Assembly (NCBI GenBank): GCA_022059125.1
Contig: JAEUWY010000005.1
Span: 4,774,001 to 4,838,000 of the forward strand
DNA from: Corynespora cassiicola
Taxonomy: Eukaryota; Ascomycota; Dothideomycetes; Pleosporales; Corynesporascaceae
Length of the DNA: 64,000 nucleotides
Reading direction: 5' to 3'
Both the position numbers and the translations under genes were made by a program. Below the pieces are notes generated by a model that saw only the letters and a program-made list of their open reading frames with translations, did not search any database and was not told the DNA's origin. Positions 23,822-35,503 of the stretch are shown one piece after another. How positions within the stretch are numbered: the first letter of the stretch is position 1; every line of letters starts with the position of its first letter.

Positions 23822-25434
23822 GGTGGGCGAAGGGGGTGGGCAGCAAGTGCAGCAGTGGGTACGAGGGAAGGGGAGGGGGGTAGGGTAGGGTGGCTGTAGG
23901 GGCGATGGTGCCGGCAGAGGCAGGAATTAATATACACGGGTGGCCTCCAGCGGGTGGTGCCGGCGTAATGGGGCGGGGGCGATTGGCTTTGGGCGGTGCG
24001 GCCATGCTGCTGCGATGGCGTTGCGGGAGCTGCATCGATGACGAGTGTACAGGCCCTCCCGTGCTCTGCCCCGCAATCGAGCTTATTCACGACGCCCGGC
24101 CAGACACGCTCGAGGACACGCACATTGCTAATCCGGACGCGCCAGAATGCGACGAGCACCACCGCCACTCTTGGAGCCGGCTGCGGCCCTGCGTTTGCAA
24201 TGACGCCGCCGCAATTGGCTCGCCCGCTCGCGTCCTCGCATCCCCGTTCCCTTTTGCTACACCCAACCCGCTAGCCGCGCGCCGCAGAAGACACCAGCGC
24301 CCGCCAGCGCCCGCCAGCGCCCACGCAGCCGGCCAGCTGTTCGCCCATTACAAACGCGCGTGCTCCAGCTGCCGAGGAGTGGCACCGCGACTCGTGAGAC
24401 GTTGGGGGGTGCTGCAACGGCGGTAGGGATCAGGCGCGCTAGAGAGAGGGGTTTGGCCCAGTGTCGCCCGGGCAAGCTCCCCACGGCGAGCTTCGCGATG
24501 CCAGAGCCAGAGCAGCTGTTGCCCGCCTTGGGAAAGCGGATCCGAGACTTCTCCAGCGCACCGCCATCAGAGTTTTCCAGGCACCGCGCCCATGCCCCAT
24601 CGCGGGTGGGTCCGCTGATGTGTGTATCTGGCAGTGTGCTGTGCTGCTGGAGACAAGCTCCAAGCTCGCCCGGCCCACCATCTCCCGGTCACCGCCGCGC
24701 GCTCAAGCTCACCGCGCCGGCCACTCAGGCCCTCTGCCCCAAGCGGATCCGACACTGGGCTGCTGCACTCCACACCCGAATCATAGCACCGGCTGTTCCG
24801 CCGCGGCGGGATGAACTCTATCGACTCAACCTGGCGATAGCACGCCAAGCCTAATCCGTCTGCCCCGCCCTGCCCCGCTCTGATTGGCCCGCGCCCATCG
24901 CTCCCCTCCGCCGCATGCCTCTGCTTCATCTATCAGCCGTGCTGCCTTCCTGCTCCTAGCCCCCAGCGTCAAGAGACCGGCCATCACGCCCCCTTCTGTC
25001 GCTGTCCGTTCTCTCGCCCCTTTGCCCCTCGTGCCCCCGTGTCCCTCGTGTACCATGCGTCGCCGCCTGCCTCTCAATATACCCCCGCTTCCTGCGAGGG
25101 CCAGGCTCGGCTTCATGAACGATGCATAGAAGAACCGCGCAGTAGCACCAGCACCAGCACCAGCACCAGCATCAGCCGCAGGCCCTGGCACTTTCCATCT
25201 GCAGCCGTCTTGCATCTCGTGCCATCTCGCAATCATGCTCGCGACCCCAGTCTCTGCCCCCGGAAATGCGTGAGTCTCGCCATATTTACCTAGGTAGCCT
25301 CGAAAGGCACACTTATCAAGGAACCAGGTGCAGCTCGCCTCAAACCCGCACCACCTCTCGCCGTTTCAGACCGCGTCCTATGGAGCTGCTGAGTAGGAGA
25401 TCGACCGATTCAGGCCGTGCTTCTGCCGTCAAAG
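23822..25434. other. Divergent promoter region between catalase and BTB gene 1
   Basis: GC-rich spacer with overlapping biased open frames, no domain. It contains a GGGTA pentamer run (about 23876-23892), GCCCGCCA repeats (about 24298-24325) and a CAGCAC repeat (25145-25173). Confidence 0.55.
25145..25173. repeat. CAGCAC hexanucleotide repeat
   Basis: Tandem AGCACC/CAGCAC units on the plus strand, in the leader of the first BTB gene. Confidence 0.8.
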
Positions 25435-26242
25435 ATGTTTCCCCCACATTCTCCTCGGCGACTAACCCCACGAGACGGCCCTGCTATCCGAAGCCGACCC
25501 GCGGCGCTCTATCTTGCATACCAGAAGCCGCCAGAAGGTATACCCCCGCCAGCACATGCTGAAGCTTCACCGACTCGGGTTGACGACGCTAGACGCTTCG
25601 ACACCGGCCAACTGCCCGACCTGATCGTCCGGTGCAGGCAGGACGAGTATCATGTACATCGCGTCATCATGTGCAGCCACTCCCAGTGGTTCGCCAGAGT
25701 GTGCCCCAAGCTTCCACTGGTATGCACTTCTCTTACTCTCGCCGCGGTACCACACCTGACGGCTGCAGGGAACAGCTACATCATCCATAGACTTGAGCGC
25801 CGAGGACTCTGATGCAGTCGATGCCATGTTTCAATACTGCTATCGACTTGACTATACCGATAACTTCTTGAGCCTCAGCGGCGCCGGATACTTGATCCAC
25901 TCCCCGACCCCGCACATTGACATTTATCTGCTCGCAGACAGATACAGCATTCCAGCGCTGAAACTCCTGGCGGCCGAAAAATTCAGAGCTCGTGCCGCAG
26001 TACTCTCTCAAGTAGAATCAAACAAGGACCGGTTTTTCCAGGCAGTGCAGGCAACATACGCATCGACACCTTCCATTGGCACAGATATCCTGCGGCAAGT
26101 TGCTGTGAAGCTATGTGCAGACCATTCTGAACAGTTTATTCTACAGGGACACAAGACTGCTGCCAGGATATTCAGGCTCATGGATGAGACACCGGCGTTT
26201 CGGGTAGACTTTATCAAAGAGCTGGCACTACGTTTGGATTAA
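25435..26242 (+). CDS. BTB/POZ-domain protein 1
   Basis: Predicted 252-residue protein. Exons 25435-25719 and 25769-26242 join in phase over a 49 bp intron (gtatgc...ctgcag). After a basic, Pro-rich N-terminus the BTB fold runs from about residue 62: LPDLIVRCRQDEYHVHRVIMCSHSQWFARV, then VDAMFQYCYRLDYTD and the typical fungal ending HIDIYLLADRYSIPALKLLAAEKF. A helical C-terminal part follows. Fungal BTB proteins are often adaptors, for example for Cullin-3 ligases, but this one has no second domain to assign a role. The frame stays open upstream of the chosen ATG without another ATG, so a short upstream exon is possible. Another BTB-type gene lies 0.5 kb downstream on the same strand. Confidence 0.85.
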
Positions 26243-26760
26243 GGCATGGCATTATACACTGGCATTGCCTGGATCGATAGCTTATATAGATCAGATCCAG
26301 CCACATCAGGGCGCATAGGATTGCGATCAGGCAATGGCCCTGGGAGTGGCACGCGCGGCGTGGGAGTAAGCACAACCTGTTGCTCGCCGCCAGGAACGCT
26401 CCAAGGCTACCTCATGGGACAGCTTGGATCCGCTAAGATTCCAAAATGGCGAGGGAGCGCGTATCCAAATTCCCCATGATGGATCCGAGAGAGGTTTGAC
26501 GGTGTCGAGGTCATGCATTTTTTTGGCTACGGCAGCGTTCCTCACGGATAAGCTGGCTTTCACTTCACCACAATGACTTCACTTCGACTCAACTCTGCAA
26601 TTTAAGATTACGGCGAACTTATAGGCAGCAACGCTTTTGTCGCCCCGCTTCCTTGTCTGTTGCTACTCCACCACCCACCTTTGCGAGTTCCAGCAGTCTA
26701 CGCAAAGTTGCCCGTGGCGTCACACAAGCACCCAAACACTTTTTCGACCCTTTGTACTCG
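26243..26760. other. Intergenic region between the two BTB genes
   Basis: About 0.5 kb; terminator of gene 1 and promoter of gene 2. The frame of gene 2 is open upstream to about 26653 but has no ATG there. Confidence 0.5.
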
Positions 26761-27956
26761 ATGTCATATCCAATGGACATTTCACCCGCGTGCGACCCCA
26801 ATAGAGGTCCCGGGCAGGCGCTCGAGGATCCGTTCAGCGTCGAACGGCCCGCGCAGACGGCTGCGTTTTCTCATGGACCTGGTCCGACCATCTATGAGCC
26901 CCAAGGTACAGTCTACTACGCCGATTCCCAGACATCGTCGTCTAAGACAATTCGCCCTGCAGAAGAGAGTATGAAGAGGCTTTCCATAGATGGGAATCGC
27001 CCAGGAAAAAAGAAGAATGTTAATGGCGGGATCCCACGCTCGGTTGCATCACTGTAAGTCTGCAAGTCTCAAACCGAATATCACATCAAGGCAGGGCTGA
27101 CTACATCAGGAAACTTCCCTTCATCGACCCCACGGATATTGTCATCATTTTCGATAAAGACAATCAGTTTGTCAAGATCAACAAGCAGTACCTCCGCCTC
27201 CAGTCGCCATGGTTTGCCATGCAGATCGATGGTCCTCTCCAGCCTGACGAACACACCATCTTCTACTTGCCGAGTGCTTCATCATCTGGCCATCACTATG
27301 CGCTCTGTATACGTCTCAGGGCCTTTCCATTCGCCATACGGGCCCTTCTTGATTACGTCACCACCAAAAACTACGAGGTCATGCCTGAGATGGCCGACAG
27401 CTTCCCCCTAGTCTCCAAGCTGGACTTTCACGTACAGGTGTACATAGTAGCCGTCAAGTATAATGTGCCCCTGCTCTGCCAGTATTCCATCAGCAAGTAT
27501 ACGGACCTGGCTGGCGCGGTCCTCGCTCTCAAGCCCGTTCCCGACGGACCCAGGCACCGGCGCTTCCCGTCTGTTAGCGAGGACGAAGAACCCCATTCCC
27601 ACATGCGCGAGGCACCCCCTCAGATTGTCCCCCCCGCACACCCTCCATACCCACAAGATCACACGAAAAACACTGAGTACCACCGCTTCATGTACTCTGT
27701 TTGTCTGTTGTGGCGCAACTCGATTCCCTCTGCCCCGAGCGGTGAGGTTGTCGATCCGTTCCGCAAGTGTGCCCTGGACCTTATTAAGGGCCGCCTGAAC
27801 AAGCTGATGATGTTCATCATGTTCCACGACATGCTCATCGAAATGCAAGCGCTCCGTTCTGACCTGAACTGGAGCCTGGCTGATGATGGCCTCGAGATGC
27901 GCATCGAGATGCACAATGGCAGCAATCGATCTGTCATGCGCCTTGAATCTGACTAG
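26761..27956 (+). CDS. BTB/POZ-domain protein 2
   Basis: Predicted 379-residue protein. Exons 26761-27053 and 27110-27956 join in phase over a 56 bp intron. The first ~95 residues are disordered with a basic patch (NRPGKKKNVNGG). A divergent BTB/POZ fold follows: PTDIVIIFDKDNQFVKINKQ, YLRLQSPWFAMQIDG, then IRALLDYVTTKNYE and HVQVYIVAVKYNVPLLCQY. A Pro/His-rich insertion separates it from a helical C-terminus (RLNKLMMFIMFHDMLIEMQ). Similar order to BTB gene 1 suggests an ancient tandem pair, though sequence identity is low by eye. Function is unknown. Confidence 0.82.
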
Positions 27957-28014
27957 AATCCTTGCGCAGTCTGACAGGTGTATGCAAATACCACGGTCAA
28001 TCTCGTTGCCGCCA

Positions 28015-28017
<3 letters not shown>

Positions 28018-28099
<82 letters not shown>
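28018..28099. repeat. (CT)41 dinucleotide microsatellite
   Basis: An uninterrupted run of CT units about 82 bp long, starting some 60 bp after the stop of BTB gene 2, probably within its 3' UTR or just beyond it. On the opposite strand it reads as an Arg/Glu repeat, which creates a false open frame. Confidence 0.97.
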
Positions 28100-28102
<3 letters not shown>

Positions 28103-30420
28103 CGTGGCTAACAGCCAAAGTTTCCATATCCTTTACCTTGCTACCCATCTCCCCTAAAACACCATGGCTATCCTGCGGACAGGCTGTGTTAATCTCTCCT
28201 GTCTATGGATGATTTCTTCGCCATTTTTCTTGAGTTCAATAGCACAAGTGTGGCCAATATGCGAAAGGAGCCTATAGGCTATCTTGAATGAGGTTTCTGC
28301 CTGCGCTATCGCTGCTTTGCCTCCTTAACAGAAGCGACAGGCATTGCGTGAACCATTCTCTCAGACAGGCGCTTCTCTCCACCCCCAGTTCCTGCCTTAA
28401 TGCATTTTTTCTCTACACTGTGTATCATCGGTTCGTGCCTTATATCCCATGGTATGTTCACGACGAGTGAACGCGGACATTTGTGGCGTAAGTACTCGGG
28501 ATGATCAGTGTGATCAGATACCAAATGGATTTTTCCTTCTCTTCACGCCATGCATGACTTTTTGCATGACGTTAATTTCGCTGTGATGAGCGTGATATCA
28601 AATTTGAATGGTAAAAACCCATTGACGGTTATAATGGTCTCTGTTTATAATGTCCATGTAACGTCAACTTCAAGACAAATATTGCGTAGTGGGATACACC
28701 GTTTGCCGTTGATAGTCGAGAGTTGATGAAATATTCGTCAAAGGCGTTGAGGTGGATTTCCACGGTTCATGGCCCCAACACGCAAAAGTGCTGGGACATT
28801 CAGAGGGCCATAAAATGATTTTGCCGTCGATACCACCAAGCTGTATTTGGATGTTTTACATACAGATGTGCTCAGAGATAATAAGGTCCTTTTCATTGAT
28901 CAGTCGCTGCTAGGAACACTGGTTATGGAAGAAATGAACACCGTGAGAGTGTGGCGTGATTGCGTGCTACTTATGTTGCCATCGGAGAGCAATGAGCAAG
29001 AAATCTCGAAGACCATGTCAATCTCCCTTCCTTAGTTGCGGGCCGAAGAAGGGCCACAAGCCAGGATTCTTCCGTTCCAACAAGGGTCAGAACAAGGACT
29101 GGGCGTGCCGACTACCGAGCCAGACTGTCACATACCTCAAATAGTAAAGATTTGAAAATACACTGGGGAAGCAATTTCTCTTCTGCACCGTATCCCAATT
29201 CTGCATTGGACATATTCCGCCTCGGATAAGCTCTGATCCGATGATATCTTTTCTTTCTGACGAACGGAGCCCGGTTCGCGCTATCCTCGAACCTGAAGTT
29301 TCCCCTGTGGTTTGACAAGAAATGTCACTCCGTTTTGAGTCGTACGGGGCCGCATCACAGCTTAGGAAGCTGGTCATGTGTACCCTGGCGCCCTCATGCT
29401 CCAGTTCGGTCTTGTCCGCGGGTTGACCAAGAGTTGAAGTCTCGACCCAGAATTTGCGATTTTCCAATACTGATGCGTCAGTCAGTTGGGTGCTTGGCCG
29501 CAAGCCTGAGGCCTGGCCAGCTTCTCAATGCAATCTCAGATATAAGGTCAGCTATTGGACTGAGTGCCAAGGCACACTGCTACATGAATTAGTGAAATAT
29601 GCAGGGTGGAGCCCCCCCACAAAGCTTCGTGCGATATATAGCAGCAAACTAATCATGTCTCTATCTGTTCATACTCCACTATAAATGCACAGCCACCCCA
29701 ATCAGGATGTTTTTCTAACCAGGGACATGGTATCTGAGACAAATTGAACCAAGTGACCGAGATTCTAACCCGGAAATCGGAACAGGCCGTTCCGGATGAC
29801 TTTCCCCGTTGGCATTGCTCATTTAGCATGTAGATATGTAGAGTACTTTCATTGCACAGATGCAGGATCATCGACCCCATGCTTTTGATCTGTCAATATG
29901 TTAAGAGTCACTCTTGTGGGGACCTGCGCTCTCCTCCGTTCGACCACGTTCTCTGCCGTGAACCCGGTTTGCCTCCCTGCAACCTCTTACGCAACATACC
30001 GATTGCCCTTGTTCTCCTACAAAGACAGACCGAGAATGATCCATTGCGACCCAAGAACCGAAGAATAACGCCGAAAAAAGCTTTTCACCGACAATTCGAT
30101 GCTTAACTCAAAACACAAGGACTTGATTGGGTATTTGACCGAAATGATTTTTGAACGCATAGACCTGAGTGTATGAACTTGGCTTAGTTGATCGGTCCGA
30201 CTCTCTAAGATTGTGCCCCTGACCATCTAAATCTCGCACCTAGCCTAGCATAGGCGCCATCGTGGCGCACATTTGTCAGAGCTGCCCTAAATGTCAGTTG
30301 CGTCACCTGGGCAGTGCTTTGTATGGCGGAAAAGTTCCGTATAGCGAGTTGTCTCATGCGTATGTTAGAAGGAGGCTCAGGATGATCATGTACCCCAACC
30401 AGCCAAAAGGAAAAATCACA

Positions 30421-30427
30421 TATAAAT
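30421..30427 (+). promoter_or_regulatory. TATA box of the solute-binding protein gene
   Basis: TATAAAT lies 86 bp before the ATG, followed by an ordinary short leader. Spacing fits a fungal core promoter. Confidence 0.6.
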
Positions 30428-30506
30428 GGGGAAGGCGCCTGGACTCTGATCAGCGTGTCTGTTTCGTTTCTTTGCATACCAATAATAACCACAGTTTCAT
30501 TGCAAA

Positions 30507-31606
30507 ATGCGTTCATCCATCTCCCTCGCCGTGTCTGCTCTTGCAGCAACTTCTCTGGCTGCGCCAGCTGCTGAGAACCGCACTCTTGATGAGATCTACC
30601 AGGCCGCCCTTGCGGAGGGTGGTGTTGTCACCCTGTGGCACGGAGGTGATGAGAAGTTCCAGCAGAATGGCTTGAAGCAAGCTTTTGAGGCGCGTTTCCC
30701 TGGAATGACCCTCAACTCTACCGTCGACCTCTCCAAGTACCACGATGGCCGCATTGACGACCAGCTCGCCGCCGGCAATGTCTACGTCGACAGCATCATT
30801 CTTCAGACGCTGCACGATTACCCCCGATGGAAGGAGCAGGATGCCCTCCTCCAGTACAAGCCCCGGGACTTCGCCAACATTTCTCCTGAGTTCAAGGACC
30901 CTGATGGTGCCTACTACGGTTATGCCATCTTCGGCTGGAGCACGACCTGGAACACGAACAAGTACGACGGCACCCTGGGTGACTTTGCTGATGCTCTGCT
31001 CCCCGAGCTCAAGGACAAGCTCATCCTCACCTATCCCAATGACGACGATGCCGTCCTGTATGCTTTCGACCTGATGTAAGTGATTCCATCCTTCCAATTG
31101 GTCTACTCAGAACTGACAAGTCGCTCAGTATCAAGACGCTCGGTGTCGAATGGTTCGACTCCCTTCTTGCCCAGAACCCGACCTGGGTCCGTGGAAGCGC
31201 TACCCCTGGCGCCCAGCTCTCCCTCGCCAACACCTCCTACGTTGCTGCCTTTGGCACTGGCGGTCGCTCTGGCGGCGGTGGCATCAACACCACTCGCCCT
31301 ACCGACGCACCCTACGTCACTTGGCCCCAGACCGCAGCCATCCTCAAGGACGCGCCCCACCCCGAGGGCGCCAAGTTGCTCCACAACTGGCTCCTCAGCG
31401 ACGAGAGGCAGTTCGCTTCGCCCCAGTGGACCGTCCGCTCCGATGCCCCCGCCGATTTCCCCAACATTTTCGAGGAGCCCAACACCAACGTCACCGGCTT
31501 CCTTCCCTACATGCTGGACAGGGCTGAGGTCGAGAGGCAGAAGCTGTGGTACGAGACCAGGATTGGAACTGCCCAGGGTCTCAGCCCTCTCGAGGATGAT
31601 TTGTAA
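30507..31606 (+). CDS. Secreted ABC-type solute-binding-like protein
   Basis: Predicted 348-residue protein. Exons 30507-31075 and 31129-31606 join in phase over a 53 bp intron. A signal peptide is visible (MRSSISLAVSALAATSLAAP). The mature protein has a periplasmic binding protein type II layout as in bacterial ferric-iron or polyamine family-1 receptors: GGVVTLWHGGDEKFQQNGLK near residue 37, FEARFPGM, AYYGYAIFGWSTTWNTNKY, then a second lobe ending in ILKDAPHPEGAKLLHNWLLS and FPNIFEEPN. Several NxS/T sites suggest glycosylation. Fungi lack the matching ABC importer, so the role may be extracellular ligand capture. The fold suggests old transfer from bacteria, but the intron and codon use are fungal. 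Confidence 0.88.
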
Positions 31607-32862
31607 ATGCGCATAATGAGGGGATGGTACGCTGGAGCTGTAACTTTCGATCCTGTATATACCTTTTACCATGTATCATGGCAGGAGCTCTATTTTTGTA
31701 ACCTTTAGACTTTCCGTTTCATATTTCGGAACATTATACAATGTTTTGATTATCATTATTTTGACACTTATGGAATGTGCAACCGAAGATCCTGTAGCAA
31801 AAGCTCTCTGGTTCCGGGCAGAATGATCGTCCATCATTTCTCATTCAATGAAGATCACCGACCTTTCTACACTCAACCAATTCCCTGTCAATTGCGTCAA
31901 AAAAGGATTTATTCTTAATGGCTGTAATGGCCAACTATTGGCAGCTAATCGCAGGGGAAGCAAAGTCTCGCAAGGTTACTTGACATACGTGATCATCTGG
32001 TCTCCCTGACAGGAGACCTCTATTCATCCATCGGAATAAATTCGCACATCGACACCAAATCAAAGTCCACGCTATCGCTCACATCATGCGAGCACCACAA
32101 CGGCCCGCAAGTGCAGAAGGCGTTAGCGGGAACATTGATAAGGTGGCCCCCCAGGGTCTGGACCCGGTCGCAAGTTAGATTCTAGGAAGTTCCTTTGGGA
32201 TGCATTCTCCAAGGCGGTCATTTTCCTCGGCTTGGCCGGCTTGCGTATTCTCGGCGTTCTGCGGAATGGTCTTCTAGTGATTGTTCTGGACGTCAGCCTC
32301 GAGGGTTGTGATTATCAGGGCGTATGAATCTGACGACTCCCGGGCATGGCGCGGTGGCTTGTTTCATGACGACGACTTTTGTCATCAGACGTGGTGCGTC
32401 TTCGGCATGATTTGTTTGCTGGTGAGATCCTCGCCAAATTTTGCCTGTTGGTTTTGTATGCAGGGGCTTGGGCTTGTTGTTGATTGAAGATTGACTCTCC
32501 TTTTTTTGGTGAAGAAAAGCATTACGATATGAATTTGGCACAAAGAAAAAAGCAATTGTGAACTACTGAAATGAATAACAGAAAGGCTAAATGGAATCTG
32601 TAAAGAATACAGGTTACAGGTGAAATTAGTGGACAAGTTAGTGATAGAAACCGCACCGCTCGTGTCATGCTTTCGCTCTTTTCCTACGCTGCAATGCAAT
32701 GCTGTATAGGCAAACGCAATAGCCCTGATGGCGATAGTGAATACCAGAACAGCGACTTATGTGCATCTTCTTAAACACTGAAGTTCTCTTTATCGCTTTC
32801 CAACCTTACGGTGTCTAACAACCTGTTGAACACAACTTCCTCCTTCAGAACCAGCTTGTATC
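31607..32862. other. Intergenic region, nothing recognised
   Basis: About 1.25 kb with only short unsupported frames. Confidence 0.55.
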
Positions 32863-33345
32863 ATGCCTTCTGGATCAAATACCAAGTCGGATAGTGTCGT
32901 CCAGCCAGTACCTTTTCAGCCGCCTAAGCAATCCGATGGCAAGGGACTGGACGAAGATACATTCGTAGCGCCTCCGAATTTCCCTGTCGAAGCTGCCCGT
33001 GGCGACGAGACATGTGCACGCTGTGGCCTCTCGTCTCGAAAAGACAAAGAGGGCGCGAGTAATCTCAGGGTTCAAGGTTACAAATCGGACATGAATTGCC
33101 CCGAGAAAGTATCAGGCACAGAGAGACCGAGCATCATGGCCCCAGAAACTAGTGTGGATGCACGTCTGTGCTCGACCTGCTCCACCATCGAACTGAAGCC
33201 AAAGACAATCGCTCTACCCCAGCCGGTCGACTCAGGGTTGACACTAACGCTCTGGCAGGTTCGTAGAGTCCCATTGTTAGCCACCTACATCCATGTCACC
33301 CTCTCTAACTTGACCCACCGCCCCACGTGGACTTCGCTGACGTGA
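32863..33345 (+). CDS. Possible small Cys-rich hypothetical protein
   Basis: An open frame of 160 codons from a good ATG. It has two CxxC pairs about 110 residues apart in nucleotide order (ETCARCGLSS near residue 50; RLCSTCSTIE near 106), which could bind one zinc ion. The rest is polar and Pro-rich. The last ~25 residues look unlike coding sequence, and the stop codon TGA overlaps a GTGAGT donor, so the true 3' end may be spliced onward. I do not recognise the family; it may be a fragment of a larger gene. Confidence 0.4.
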   Translation: MPSGSNTKSDSVVQPVPFQPPKQSDGKGLDEDTFVAPPNFPVEAARGDETCARCGLSSRKDKEGASNLRVQGYKSDMNCPEKVSGTERPSIMAPETSVDARLCSTCSTIELKPKTIALPQPVDSGLTLTLWQVRRVPLLATYIHVTLSNLTHRPTWTSLT

Positions 33346-33732
33346 GTAGTGTGTAAAGTGTGAGAACGTATGGCAGTATGTAGGCCAGAAAACGAAGAGC
33401 ACTTGTCTGATGGAGTGCAAGGCTTGTCCGCAAGTTGAATATCGATTATGGCTTAGCCCGTTCGATCTACCGATCATTAACTGGGGGTGTGCGCGTTGCG
33501 GAGCCCTATGGCAATGTCGCGCATTGAAACGCATAGAACTACCAAATATGCGCGGATGCATATGCTGTCCTCGGGGAACATAGCTGGTATCGCATAAACA
33601 AGGCATGCTGAAAATTTTCACGCGAAAGGACCGAAATATTGAAATAATATCGATAGACAGTGTATCGAATTGATGTCCATTCAGACCCCAAGCCAGCTGT
33701 GTTTTTGGTGGTATAGCTCCTCGAAACAAAAA
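33346..33732. other. Short intergenic region
   Basis: About 390 bp between the possible Cys-rich gene and the convergent DBP9 gene. Nothing recognised. Confidence 0.5.
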
Positions 33733-35503
33733 TTACTTTTTCCCCTTTCCCCTCGCATTGAAAGTTTTCAGAGGGTCAATCTTCCCGTTCCGTCCCCTGA
33801 CCACCTTCTTCCCTTTCCGGATGAACTTGCCCTTCTTCTTCGGCTTTTCCAGACCTACAAAACCAATGTCTTCCGCTTTCCTACTACCAGCGGGTAGCAG
33901 ATAGGATGGCACATGTTTCAGATGGGGCTGTACTCGTGCTGCATGCGTGAGGTTATGATCGTGTTTGATGGCGTCCAGTGTATCGGGGTGCTCTTCGAAA
34001 TATCTGCTGAGCTTTTGACTTGAAATCAACTCTCGCCTGATTTCCTTCAATCGGGCTTCACGGATTGCTATCCGAGTGACAGAGCGCAGGGCGTCTGTGA
34101 AGCGGTAGCGGAATGGCTCTAAACGAGTCATATCGAAGGCGTAGTCCTCAATCGATTGCCCATCTTTTTGATGTTTTTCAATCTTGGCAAGAACCTCTTC
34201 GTCCTTTTCGCAACCTGCAAACGTCGTGGGCTTATGCTTGCGGTACTTGTCCTTGGGGACAACAAAACTGATAGCTGTCCCAGACTTGCCAGCACGAGCA
34301 GTACGTCCAATGCGGTGGAAATAGCTCTTCCAAGATGGCGGCAGGTCAAAGTTCAGAACGCAGGATACGTTGAGAAAGTCTATTCCACGCGCCACGCCGG
34401 ATTCTGTCTTATTCCTCTCCGTCTGGCCCTTGTCTGACTTGAGCTTCTTTTTCTTGGGTGCTGCCGACTCTTCCCTTGAACCAACTACCTCTGTCTCATC
34501 CGAAGCAATCAATATGTCATAGACGCCCTTGTTGAATTCTTCCACGATGTGAGTGCGAGATGCAAGCGGCAGCTCCGAGTTCAGGACGCAGGCCTTGATG
34601 CCAAACTGTTCTAAGAAAAGCTTGACGCGATAACTCCGATCGACATCGCCGACGAAAACGATTGTCTTTCCGCGGACGAGCTTGAGCTGAAACATGGCCT
34701 GGATGAGCAAAAACTTGTCGTCTTCGGCAACGCGCAGAACATATTGCTTGACCTTTTGCGAGTCTTTTTCGAGATCGTCGAGGTTGAGGAGAACGGGATC
34801 ACGGCAAAACAGGCCTTGGAGTGTGTCGACTTCGGTGCTGAGAGTGGCACTCATGAGGCTAGCGTGCATTAGCATGATTTGATGCGATGTGGAGCTCGAA
34901 GGCCGGATCTTACAAGACTTGGACGCCCTTGGGCATGGCGTTGGCGATGCCCTGGAGATCGTCCTTGAAGCCATATCCCATGACCAGGTCACCCTCATCA
35001 ATGACCATGTGAGCCAAGTCCTTCAACGATAGCGCTCCGTTCTTGACATTCTCAAGCGTTCTGGCAGGCGTGCCCACAACGATGTGAGGCAACTCTGCCA
35101 GTTTGGCCCTTTGAACGGCATCGTTTTCCTTTCCCGCAATGTTGAGAGCACGAATCGAAGTATAGGCGGCCAAGGATTGAGCGAGCTTCGTGACCTGAGC
35201 AGCGAGCTCCTTGGTAGGCACTAGGATCAAGGCCGACGTCGCCGCAGTCGTGGAGTCGCGTCGCACAATTTTCTGGAGAATAGGCAAGAGGTATGCAGCT
35301 GTCTTTCCAGTTCCAGTTCCGGAGCGTGCCAGAATATCAGAGCCTTCAAGGGCGAGGGGCACGGCCTTGGATTGCACCAGTGTTGGGGACGACCATTTCT
35401 GATCTTTGATTCCGCGCAACAGTCGTGGCTCCAGGCCGAAGGAGGCAAATGAGGCTTCGGCGGAAGGCTCCGGTACGTCGTTCTCGTTCAGCTTCCTTTT
35501 CAT
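33733..35503 (-). CDS. DBP9: ATP-dependent RNA helicase Dbp9 (DEAD-box family)
   Basis: Predicted 571-residue nucleolar RNA helicase required for 60S ribosomal subunit biogenesis (role known for yeast Dbp9). Exons 35503-34914 and 34858-33733 join in phase over a 55 bp intron. Motifs in order: Q motif ([11 protein letters not shown]...PTLVQ), [11 protein letters not shown], Ia PTKELAAQ, Ib [47 protein letters not shown] Lys-rich insert sits between IV and V, and the basic tail ([15 protein letters not shown]) is typical of nucleolar proteins. The start MKRKLNEND matches known Dbp9 N-termini; in-frame ATGs also exist at 35512 and 35593. Motif II has Gly in place of the Ala of DEAD. Confidence 0.95.

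Larger units (their letters stand above)
27957..30506. other. Gene-poor region after the BTB pair
   Basis: About 2.5 kb. It opens with a long CT microsatellite and is otherwise unremarkable, somewhat A/T-richer than the surrounding spacers. Only short open frames are present, none with a domain. The last ~100 bp are the promoter of the solute-binding protein gene. Confidence 0.5.

Noticed and set aside
22709..23899. 396-codon plus-strand open frame antisense to catalase
   Set aside because: It is the exact antisense of a highly conserved catalase gene with GC-biased third positions. It starts at a non-ATG codon context of the shadow frame and its Val/Gly/Leu-rich product has no domain.
27408..28148. 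Arg/Glu-repeat protein antisense to BTB gene 2
   Set aside because: The repeat is the reverse reading of the CT microsatellite and the rest is antisense of a supported gene.
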